A stretch of DNA of 64,000 nt, taken from Pleodorina starrii (Eukaryota > Chlorophyta > Chlorophyceae > Chlamydomonadales > Volvocaceae). The position numbers and the translations under genes are program-made. Where the stretch lies: NCBI GenBank assembly GCA_030267565.1, contig BRXU01000003.1, positions 7,987,001 through 8,051,000 of the forward strand, given 5' to 3'. How positions within the stretch are numbered: position 1 is the stretch's first letter; each line of letters begins with the position of its first letter. Shown piece by piece: positions 46,812 to 55,424 of this stretch. The notes beneath the pieces were generated by a model, which worked only from the letters and a program-made list of their open reading frames with translations, did not search any database and was not told the DNA's origin.

Positions 46812-48446
46812 CTATCCCCCCTCAGGACGCTGAGTCCCCGCAGCGTGACGGGACAAGGCCCGAATCCGCTCAAGTTCGGGTTTCAGGTCAGGAGTGAAGT
46901 TGACTGCAGGCTCCCAGCTGTTGTGCTCAGAAGAGTAACCGGCCCATATGACCAGGTATTCGTGCACGATTCGCTTCCGACGACCTTTGCCAACGCGCCG
47001 GCCGCGGTAGTCCAAAATACGCTCGACCGTGTAGAGGGGCGCTTCGTCCAGCCAATCTACAGGCGGCGGTCCTGCAGGTTCATCAGAAGCCTCAACAGCA
47101 AGGGTGTCGTCAACCGAGGGCTCCGTCCCCGGCTTGCTCCAATAAGGACGCAAAAGCGACACATGAAAAGTGGGGTGAATGCGCAAAGAAGTTGGAAGGA
47201 CTAGCTCTGCCGCGGCCTGCCCGACCATGCGCTTCACAGGGAAAGGACCCACCCAACGCGGAAGCAGCTTTCGCGGACCCTTGGCAAGCTGCCGCAGGTT
47301 CTTAGTGTTCAGAAGCACAAGTTGCCCCTCGCGAAAGGACGCGTCTTGCTTACCGCGGTTGTAGTAGTCAGCCGCACGTTGCTGAGCCCGCTCAAGGCAC
47401 TGCTTGGCGTCCGCAATGCGAGCGGTGTACGACTTGGCAAAGACCTTCGCTGCTGGAACAAGGGCATCGATCTCACGCACGACGGGTGTCGCGGGATGGA
47501 AGCCGTAATTCAGGAAGAAAGGAGACTGTCCCGTGGAACGGTTGACAGCGTTGTTCATTGCGAACTCAGCAGCAGAAAGGTAAGTATCCCACTCCCGGGG
47601 GCAGTTGCCAGCATAGGCACGGAGCATATCCCCCAAGGTGCGGTTCATGCGCTCAGTCTGCCCGTCAGTCTGAGGATGGTAGGCAGTGGAAAGGTCAACC
47701 CTGATGTCCGCAAGAGCGCCAAGGGCTTTCCAGAACTTGCTACCGAACTGAGGCCCGCGATCAGAAATGAGCGATTTGGGAACGCCATGCAAACGCACCA
47801 CATTGTCGTAGAACAGACGAGCAGTCTGCTTCGCAGTGACAGACGTGGTGGTGGGCGCAAGGTGCACCATCTTTGTCAAACGATCAACAAGGACGAGCAC
47901 GGCGTCGTATCCCCCCTCAGTTGTGGGCAAACCGACAACGTAGTCAAGCGAAACACTCTCCCACGGGGCTTCAGGGATAGGCAGGGGCTGCAAAAGACCC
48001 GACTGCTTACCAGAGTGCGGCTTGTTACGCTGGCACGTGTCACAACGCGCCACATAACGGGCGACATCACGGGCCATTCCAGACCACCAGAAGTTGCGAC
48101 GAAGAAGCTCGAGAAGGCGGGTGGTTCCGATGTGGCCCGCAAGCTTGTCCTCATGCAAACGGGAAAGAATATCGGCGCGGAGCAAATCATCGTTAGGAAC
48201 GACAATTTGGCGACGATCCCCGTCCTGACGGAACCAAAGCCCACGCTCACGAGTCAAGTGACTAACGTTCACGGAATCCGCGAACCACGAATCAGATGCA
48301 TAGCCGCGTGCAATGCGTTGCGCAAAACCCGCAGGGGTAACGTCAGCTGCAGCAGACTGGTGACGCGTAACGGCACACAAAATGGCAGCATGCAGAGACG
48401 GGTGGCGGCTAAGTGCAAGTCGAAACGAGCCATGAACTCCAGCCAC
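46812..48446 (-). CDS. Chromovirus integrase with chromodomain (pol 3' part)
   Basis: It encodes an H2C2 zinc motif (HEDKLAGHIGTTR ... CDTCQRNK). The catalytic core has D in DYVVGLP, D in SDRGPQFG and E in DGQTERMNR. A C-terminal chromodomain follows (LYTVERILDYRG ... EYLVIWAGYSSEHNSWEP), which in chromoviruses directs integration to marked chromatin. The frame is open to its stop. The first residues of this frame (up to about ALSRHPSLH) belong to the RNase H end: the RNase H frame upstream is shifted by a small deletion at about 48411-48416 that removed the usual PG..N..AD linker. The protein as drawn lacks its polyprotein start. Confidence 0.85.
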   Translation of the reverse strand: MAGVHGSFRLALSRHPSLHAAILCAVTRHQSAAADVTPAGFAQRIARGYASDSWFADSVNVSHLTRERGLWFRQDGDRRQIVVPNDDLLRADILSRLHEDKLAGHIGTTRLLELLRRNFWWSGMARDVARYVARCDTCQRNKPHSGKQSGLLQPLPIPEAPWESVSLDYVVGLPTTEGGYDAVLVLVDRLTKMVHLAPTTTSVTAKQTARLFYDNVVRLHGVPKSLISDRGPQFGSKFWKALGALADIRVDLSTAYHPQTDGQTERMNRTLGDMLRAYAGNCPREWDTYLSAAEFAMNNAVNRSTGQSPFFLNYGFHPATPVVREIDALVPAAKVFAKSYTARIADAKQCLERAQQRAADYYNRGKQDASFREGQLVLLNTKNLRQLAKGPRKLLPRWVGPFPVKRMVGQAAAELVLPTSLRIHPTFHVSLLRPYWSKPGTEPSVDDTLAVEASDEPAGPPPVDWLDEAPLYTVERILDYRGRRVGKGRRKRIVHEYLVIWAGYSSEHNSWEPAVNFTPDLKPELERIRALSRHAAGTQRPEGG

Positions 48447-48951
48447 CGTGCCTGGCGACGGTTGAGAGTAGGGACACCTTGCAGGAACGTAAGGGGCTTG
48501 TGGTCGGTCTTGACGACGAAGGGGCGACCCTCAAGGTAGCACCGCCATTCGCGCAAGGCATGGATAACCGCAAGAAGTTCTTGCTCGCCCGTAGTGTAGT
48601 TACGCTCTGCAGGGGAAAATTTTTGGCTCGCGAAAGCAACAGGTCGTCCGTTTTGAAGAAGGACAGCTCCCGAACCGTGAAGGGACGCGTCAGACACCAG
48701 CTCAACGCGAAAAGGTTGGGAGTAATCAGGAAAGGACAGCACGATGTCATCAGCAACAGCGCGCTTAATCGCTTCGAACGCAGCTTGGCAATCAGGCGTC
48801 CAAGCGTTCGCAGTCGTAAAAGCGTCTTTACGAGTCAGGGAAGTCAGCGGAGCAGCAAGGGAAGAGTAACCCTTAATGAACTTACGGAAATAATTCGTAA
48901 GGCCAAGGAATTTCCGCAGCTCGTGCAAAGTCGTGGGTACGGCAAATTTTC
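48410..48951 (-). pseudogene. Chromovirus RT thumb and RNase H (frame-shifted against integrase)
   Basis: The minus frame includes LHELRKFLGLTNYFRKFIKG, FRVELVSDASLHGSGAVLLQ, ERNYTTGEQELLAVIHALRE and VVKTDHKPLTF, i.e. the RT connection and a typical gypsy RNase H. After FMARFDLH the frame shifts against the integrase. Its upstream end stops at VPTTL because of the inserted block. Confidence 0.8.
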
Positions 48952-50780
48952 GGTGTTATGGACAGGTCTGAACCTTCATCGCGGCCGGAGGCCGCGAAAA
49001 TTTTTTTTGGGGCGGCCGAAAGATACATTTTCCTTAAGGAGTTTGCTCCTCAGGCCGCCAAAATGAAAATTAGGATCCACAACGGAAAGTCAAGTATTGA
49101 GAGTCGAAATAATGCTCGGATGCATTGTCAGATGTTTGGGGAGTATGGATAGAATTAGACTGTGGTCAACGGGGCGGTGTAGAGGCCAATAGAACATTCT
49201 CAACTACCACCCAGTCCATGGATTCTAAACATAATTGTACTTGTAAGGAAAATGCCATGAAAAGGGATGAGACACCTTGAACATCACTTGGAGGACCGTG
49301 TTAGATGGATCACGTTGCATTACTCCAAAATAATTACCTTACAAGCAGCAAACATGAAAATCACGAAAATAAGCTAGCTTTTAGAGGTGCATGTCCAGAA
49401 AGATGTCAGGAACGAATACGTGTGTAGATCGACCCGCGGGCCAGACCGGTTCGGCAGGGTGCGGCAGCGAACGCACGCACGGTGCCCTGCAACCACAATG
49501 CCCGACTGCAATGGCATGTAAGACAAGACCGACAACATTCCTTACTGCGATAGGGCCTCCAATATCAGGAACGGTTCCCTCCCCTCTGGGTTACGTAGCC
49601 CCCCCCCCCTCCGCCCTCATATGGATTCTAACCCAGCAATCCATTCGGGGCTACAGTGTCCCATGCGCCACCTTTACCGTACCTTTCTATGATAAGAAGG
49701 CATGGATCGATGTCGGCGCCGTGGGTAGTGGAGGCAGCGGCGCGACGGAACGAGGCTTGACGTGTGGGAGCTAGGCTGAGGTTGACGGTTCACACACCCG
49801 CCTTTCGTAGGAACGCTGTCTCTGTTTCGCGCGCCGCCCTTACCGTACCTTTCTATGATAAGAAGGCATGGATCGATGGCGGCGCCGTGGGTAGTGGAGG
49901 CAGCGGCGCGACGGAGCGTGGCTTGACGTGTGGGAGCTAGGCTGAGGCCCAGGAACCCCAGGCAACCCACTTGACGGTTCACACACCCGCCTTTCGTAGG
50001 AACGCTGTCTCTGTTTCGCGCGCCACCTTTACCGTACCTTTCTATGATAAGAAGGCATGGATCGATGGCGGCGCCGTGGGTAGTGGAGGCAGCGGCGCGA
50101 CGGAACGAGGCTTGACGTGTGGGAGCTAGGCTGAGGTTGACGGTTCACACACCCGCCTTTCGTAGGAACGCTGTCTCTGTTTCGCGCGCCGCCCTTACCG
50201 TACCTTTCTATGATAAGAAGGCATGGATCGATGGCGGCGCCGTGGGTAGTGGAGGCAGCGGCGCGACGGAGCGTGGCTTGACGTGTGGGAGCTAGGCTGA
50301 GGCCCAGGAACCCCAGGCAACCCACTTGACGGTTCACACACCCGCCTTTCGTAGGAACGCTGTCTCTGTTTCGCGCGCCGCCCTTACCGTACCTTTCTAT
50401 GATAAGAAGGCATGGATCGATGGCGGCGCCGTGGGTAGTGGAGGCAGCGGCGCGACGGAGCGTGGCTTGACGTGTGGGAGCTAGGCTAAGGCCCAGGAAC
50501 CCCAGGCAACCCACTTGACGGTTCACACACCCGCCTTTCGTAGGAACGATCTTTCGGTATGACTCGTATTGGTAAACAAGCATGTTATCAGTCCACCAAT
50601 ACATCCTTACCAGTCTGCCAGTATGCCGTTCAAGCAGAGTCATTGAGACGGAGTCAATGGCTACACCAGCATCTGTCACTGAGGCGTCTACCGAACCAGC
50701 CAGCATTCGCAACGCCAATTGCCACAGGAGCAGTAGGGCGTCCTAGCATACAGACACGGGGCTCTACACTCGTCTCATAG
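48952..50780. mobile_element. Non-coding repeat element, copy 2 (reverse orientation)
   Basis: Reverse complement of 32403-34113, including the long/short 187-bp unit order. It extends about 130 bp further past the GAGTCATACCGAAAGATCG segment, so it is the more complete copy. Very few differences are seen, implying recent movement or conversion. Confidence 0.8.
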
Positions 50781-50995
50781 TGAAGGCAAATAGGGCACGG
50801 AACACGCACGCACCGCCTGTAGACCTCCGTCACAGACAGCGACCGGTCAAGAAGCGTCTTCCTGCCATGCCCAGAGGTGTGGGTACCATCGCAGCAAACA
50901 ACCCGCTAACTTCACGGGAATGAACACTCGCCGGTCCAGGCGGCTGCAGCAGAGGCGACGGCGCACGCTGCTGGAACTGCAGCTGCGACGGCCCC

Positions 50996-51750
50996 GCACT
51001 GCTCGCCGCCTGCGTGTTGCCGAAGGGCCCCGCACCGCTCAATGCCTGCGTGTGGCCCGGAGGGCCCCGCACTGCTCGCTGCCTGCGTGTTGCCCGAAGG
51101 GCCCCGCACCGCTCGCTGCCTGCGTGTGGCCCGAAGGGCCCCGCACTGCTCGCTGCCTGCGTGTTGCCGAAGGGCCCCGCACTGCTCGCTGCCTGCGTGT
51201 GGCCCGAAGGGCCCCGCACCGCTCGCTGCCTGCGTGTGGCCCGAAGGGCCCCGCACCGCTCGCTGCCTGCGTGTGGCCCGAAGGGCCCCGCACTGCTCGC
51301 TGCCTGCGTGTTGCCGAAGGGCCCCGCACCGCTCGCTGCCTGCGTGTGGCCCGAAGGGCCCCGCACTGCTCGCTGCCTGCGTGTTGCCGAAGGGCCCCGC
51401 ACTGCTCGCTGCCTGCGTGTTGCCCGAAGGGCCCCGCACCGCTCGCTGCCTGCGTGTGGCCCGAAGGGCCCCGCACTGCTCGCTGCCTGCGTGTTGCCGA
51501 AGGGCCCCGCACTGCTCGCTGCCTGCGTGTGGCCCGAAGGGCCCCGCACTGCTCGCTGCCTGCGTGTTGCCGAAGGGCCCCGCACCGCTCGCCGCCTGCG
51601 TGTTGCCGAAGGGCCCCGCACTGCTCGCTGCCTGCGTGTGGCCCAAACGGCCCCGCACTGCTCGCTGCCTGCGTGTGGCCCGAAGGGCCCCGCACTGCTC
51701 GCTGCCTGCGTGTGGCCCGAAGGGCCCCGCACTGCTCGCCGCTTGCCGCG
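50996..51750. repeat. 37-bp tandem array, about 20 copies
   Basis: Units combine GGCCCCGCACTGCTCGCTGC with CTGCGTGTGGCCCGAA, with C/T and indel variants (GTTGCCGAAG, GTTGCCCGAAG). All frames through it look open and are artefacts. Confidence 0.95.
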
Positions 51751-51984
51751 CCAACACTGCCAAAGGAGCACAAGACTGTGTCCAACTTCTCCATTGGCGC
51801 GCCAAAGTCGCAGCATAGTGGCGGTTCTGGGGGACAGGGTAACAAGTAGGGACGGTAAAAGGGTTTTAACTAGTATGCAACCTGGACGAGAGATGCAACA
51901 GCCAGCCCTGACGCTGCCGCCGCCTTCCCCGGCGGAGCTTGCCTCGGCGGCGCCTTCCCCGGCGGCGCTTGCCCGCACCTGGCC

Positions 51985-52775
51985 CAGCCCTGGCCCAACC
52001 TTGGCCCGGTGCTGCCGACACCTGGCCCGGTGCTGCCGGCACCTGGCCCGGTGCTGCCGGCACCTGGCCCGGTGCTGCCGACACCTGGCCCGGTGCTGCC
52101 GGCACCTGGCCCAGTGCTGTCGGCACCTGGCTCAACAAGCCGCCACCTGGCCCGGTGCTGCCGCCACCTGGCCGGGTGCTGCCGGCACTTGGCCCGGTGC
52201 TGCCGCCACCTGGCCCAGTGCTGTCGGAACCTGGCTCAACGCTGCCGGCACCTGGCCCGGTGCTGCCGACACCTGGCCCAGTGCTGCCGGCACCTGGCCC
52301 AACGCTGCCGACACGTGGCCGGGTGCTGCCGGCACCTGGCCCGGTGCTGCCGGCACCTGGCCCAACGCTGCCGACACGTGGCCGGGTGCTGCCGCCACCT
52401 GGCCGGGTGCTGCCGCCACCTGGCTCAACTCTGCCGCCACCTGGCCCGGTGCTGCCGCCACCTGGCCGGGTGCTGCCGGCACCTGGCTCAACTCTGCCGG
52501 CACCTGGCCCGGTGCTGCCGGCACCTGGCCTAACGCTGCCGGCACCTGGCCCGGTGCTGCCGCCACTTGGCCGGGTGCTGCCGCCACCTGGCCGGGTGCT
52601 GCCGACACGTGGCCGGGTGCTGCCGGCACCTGGCCCAACGCTGCCGCCACCTGGCCCAGTGCTGTCGGCACCTGGCTCAACAAGCCGCCGCCTGGCCCGG
52701 TGCTGCCGCCACCTGGCCGGGTGATGCCGGCACTTGGCCCGGTGCTGCCGCCACCTGGCCCGGTGCTGAGGCGCG
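51985..52775. repeat. 21-bp tandem array, about 37 copies
   Basis: Units of the type CCTGGCCCGGTGCTGCCGGC with GGCA/GACA/GCCA variants. The 21-bp period keeps several frames open. Confidence 0.95.
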
Positions 52776-53282
52776 CGAGACGTACTGCGTGACCCGCCCA
52801 GTGCGCATTCCAAGACCTGAAGAGCGGCATGGAGGAGAATCCCGGCATCAGAACCCTGTTTCTATAATAAGTCAATGAAATGTAAAGTATGTTTAACATG
52901 CCGGGGCTTTCCATCATGTGTAGCTGCGTCGCGTCTTACGCCAGACGGGATGGCCAGGGGTGCACACTTCGGTAATGTACACGACTCATTGGAAAGTGTG
53001 TGAGTTGCGCTACAATATTTAAGTGCTGATGAGATGTTGCTGAGACACCTGGCGCCGGCAAGTTTCACAACGGCTTGCATCTTCCCCTTGCAAGCGCTGT
53101 TCGCAAGTTGCTCTGAACTGTAAGATATTCAAACGTGCATTAAATCGAGTTTTACCCCAATGAATTGGTGTGAAGTGAAGGAAGTTGGGCATGAAAATTA
53201 CTTGGTACGGAAGCATGAAAATAAGAAAATTGTGGTACGGTACGACTGTCCAAGGCATGAAAATTAGCTTAGATTGGTAGAT

Positions 53283-54783
53283 TGGTAGAAACCACGTGCC
53301 CCAAGTACTCCACCTGATTTTGCGCCCAGTGGCACTTAGACCGTTTCGCGAAAAGTTGTTCGCGGCGAAGGACATCAAGCACCAGACGAAGATGGCGAAG
53401 ATGTTCCTCCTTGGTCTTGGAGTAAATAAGGATGTCGTCCAGGTAGCATACGACAAATTTGTCGATGAAAGGCCTGAACATGCGGTCAATAACAGCTTGG
53501 AAGGTAGCAGGAGCGTTAACCAAACCAAAACTGAGGACCGTGTACTCGAAATGACCGAAAGGAGTACGGAAAGCCGTCTTAGGGATGTCAGACTCAGAAA
53601 TGCGAATCTGATTGTAACCCTGCTGCAGGTCAATCGAGGAAAAATAAGACGCGCCCTTAAGCCGGTCAAGCAAGTCGTCGACGCGCGGCAAGGGGTAGCG
53701 ATTCTTAACAGTCACCGAGTTCAGCCCACGGTAATCAATGCACATGCGCAGAGTACCGTCCTTCTTGCCCACGAAAAGAATCGGAGCAGAGTAAGGCGAA
53801 GTGCTAGGTCGAACCATTCCCTTTGCAAGCAAGTCAGTCACCTGCCGTTTTACCTCGTCCAGCTCGAGAGGGCTGAGGCGGTACATCGGACGCGAGACAG
53901 GCTGCGCGCCAGGCACCAAGGGAATCGTGTGGTCGACCGGCCGAACCGGCGGAAGGCCGGGAATCTCCCGAAAAACATCAGAGTATTCCTCCAGAAGGGC
54001 AGAGACGTCAGAGTCCTGCGAGGAATCTTGCGCGACAGCAGCGTTAAGACGAACAGAAGGCCGCACAAGCAAAGCATGGGCACCCTTTCGCAGCAAGCGC
54101 ATCGCGGCCTTGCGGCCGACAGGCTCGGGAGAGGCGTGCGCGCAGAGAGCAGCAGCAGCAAAGTTGACACGCGGAAGGGCATCAACCGCAGGTTCACCCC
54201 CCTGCGAGGCCGGAAGCCACGGCACAACGCAAGCGGAAGGCCCTTTTGAGAGGCGCAACGTGCGCGCCGCGTAATCGAGCGAGGCTGCATGCTCACGAAG
54301 GGTGGAAGAACCCAAAATGAAAGAGGCCGCGTCCGTGAGGGACGGCAGCACGTACGGCTCAACAGAGAACCAAAAAGACCCCAGGGAAACGCGAAGAGAA
54401 ACGCGCCCTAAGATTGACTGCTTGGCCCCATCCGCGAGAGACACATGTGACCACTCACTGGACCGAAGCGGAAGGCCGAGCTGTTGAACGAGCTCCGCGC
54501 TCACGAAGTCGTGGGTTGCGCCGGAATCCACCAAGGCGGGGAAGGCGCGACCTGCGGTGCTCAGAGAAACAAGGGGCAAAGAAGACCCAGACACAGCGAT
54601 GCCAGAAGAAGCTGCAACAAGCACCGAAGTGTACGGCGAAGGCTGCACGGCGGTGTACGGCAGGGGCTCGTCGTACCAAACGTCGACCGAGTACGGGAGG
54701 GCGGCGAGCTCCACCGTACGGCCGGCAAGGTCCACGCCGTTGAACAAGACTGAACCGGAGGGGAACGAATGAACCCGGCGCAT
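53283..54783 (-). pseudogene. Chromovirus aspartic protease and reverse transcriptase (pol 5' part)
   Basis: An open minus frame contains a retropepsin motif [13 protein letters not shown] (DSG near residue 93 of the frame that starts at 54804). Then come [40 protein letters not shown] and the catalytic [11 protein letters not shown], down to VEYLGHVV, where the inserted block begins. RT motifs 1-6 look intact. The apparent start MLYLSCC is translated LTR remnant, not a natural start. Gag is absent. Confidence 0.85.
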
Positions 54784-54808
54784 ACAACAGGAGAGATACA
54801 ACATGTGG

Positions 54809-55266
54809 GGACCATTGCTGACGATGTCCGTCTGATGTGGTGACGCCCGAGCCAGAGCCCAGCTGCCAGAGCCAGTGCTAGATCCCGGGAATCGTTGAAT
54901 GCGATGTGTCCGTAGTGGGGTGATCCGCGGATGCTCATGCCGTCTTGTTGTTTGGCAGATCCGTGGTTAGGTGAGCGTGTTGGCGACCCGCTGCTGCATC
55001 GTTGGTTGTTTGTGGCTGGGCACTTCTCCAGGTGTTTCCTGCTTGCGTGCAGACTTGGTGTTCACCGTACGTTTGGCATTTTATCTTCGTGTCTCGGCCC
55101 TACCGACAGGACGCTTGGATTGTCGTGCGGTCATGGCTGGAACTGCTTCGCACCTGATTTCATGTGCACCCCTTCATTTCCAGCTTTGCTTTCTGCGTTG
55201 CACGCTGGGGGGGGGGAGTCCGGGGTAGGCACATGGTTCGTTCGTGTGCAGTCATGTGATCCGACA
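54809..55266. repeat. Right part of LTR-like unit 1
   Basis: Near-identical to 56734-57185. It abuts the next unit at 55267-55268 (GC only), giving a perfect 22-bp palindrome across the junction. Confidence 0.85.
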
Positions 55267-55268
55267 GC

Positions 55269-55388
55269 TGTCGGATCAGTTTACCGTCACCGACAGTTTA
55301 CCGTCCGTATTTCCTGTTATTGCGGATTTGCGTAGTTTGTTGGTTCTACGTCAGTCTTGGTTGTTCGCTTTCGAGTTCGTAACGTATA
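55269..55388. repeat. LTR-like unit 2, truncated
   Basis: It starts TGTCGGATCA and matches the first 120 bp of the unit at 45446, then breaks off after GAGTTCGTAACGTA into methyltransferase-like coding sequence. The 5' internal part of the element to which it belonged has been deleted. Confidence 0.75.
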
Positions 55389-55424
55389 GTCAGCACCTCC
55401 CGGGACAGGACGCATGCGTCTGCA

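Larger units (their letters stand above)
48952..53282. mobile_element. 4.3-kb non-coding block inserted in chromovirus RT
   Basis: It separates LGHVV (53283 side) from VPTTLHEL (48951 side) of the gypsy RT. About 15-20 residues expected between these motifs are missing, so the event involved a small loss or the ends were trimmed. It consists of repeat element copy 2 (48952-50780), two different tandem arrays and a 500-bp tail. No target duplication was identified. Confidence 0.65.
46477..54803 (-). mobile_element. Ty3/gypsy chromovirus, damaged and itself interrupted
   Basis: The ends are TGTTGTATC (46477) and GATACAACA (54803), with 5-bp target duplication TGTGG (46472-46476 and 54804-54808). 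Coding is on the minus strand in the order protease, RT, RNase H, integrase, chromodomain. The 3' LTR is 46477-46810. The 5' LTR is reduced to its last roughly 20 bp (54784-54803) joined directly to coding sequence, so the rest of the LTR, the primer-binding site and gag are gone. A 4.3-kb block interrupts pol at 48952-53282. This copy cannot be autonomous. Confidence 0.85.
45446..55266. mobile_element. LTR-like unit 1, split by the chromovirus (45446-46476 plus 54804-55266)
   Basis: The left part starts TGTCGGATCA and the right part ends TGATCCGACA. Together they match the uninterrupted 1485-bp unit at 55701-57185. The chromovirus sits at CCACGTGTGG; TGTGG is repeated on its far side, and the uninterrupted copy shows the empty site. 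Whether the unit is a long terminal repeat or a short non-autonomous element with TG...CA ends is not settled. A purine run (GCTGGGGGGGGG) lies about 60 bp before its right end. Confidence 0.8.

Noticed and set aside
47322..48539. 405-codon plus-strand ORF
   Set aside because: It is antisense to chromovirus integrase and RNase H, which carry all catalytic motifs on the minus strand.
50830..52917. ORFs up to 592 codons on both strands
   Set aside because: They are created by 37-bp and 21-bp tandem repeats and have no non-repetitive protein sequence.
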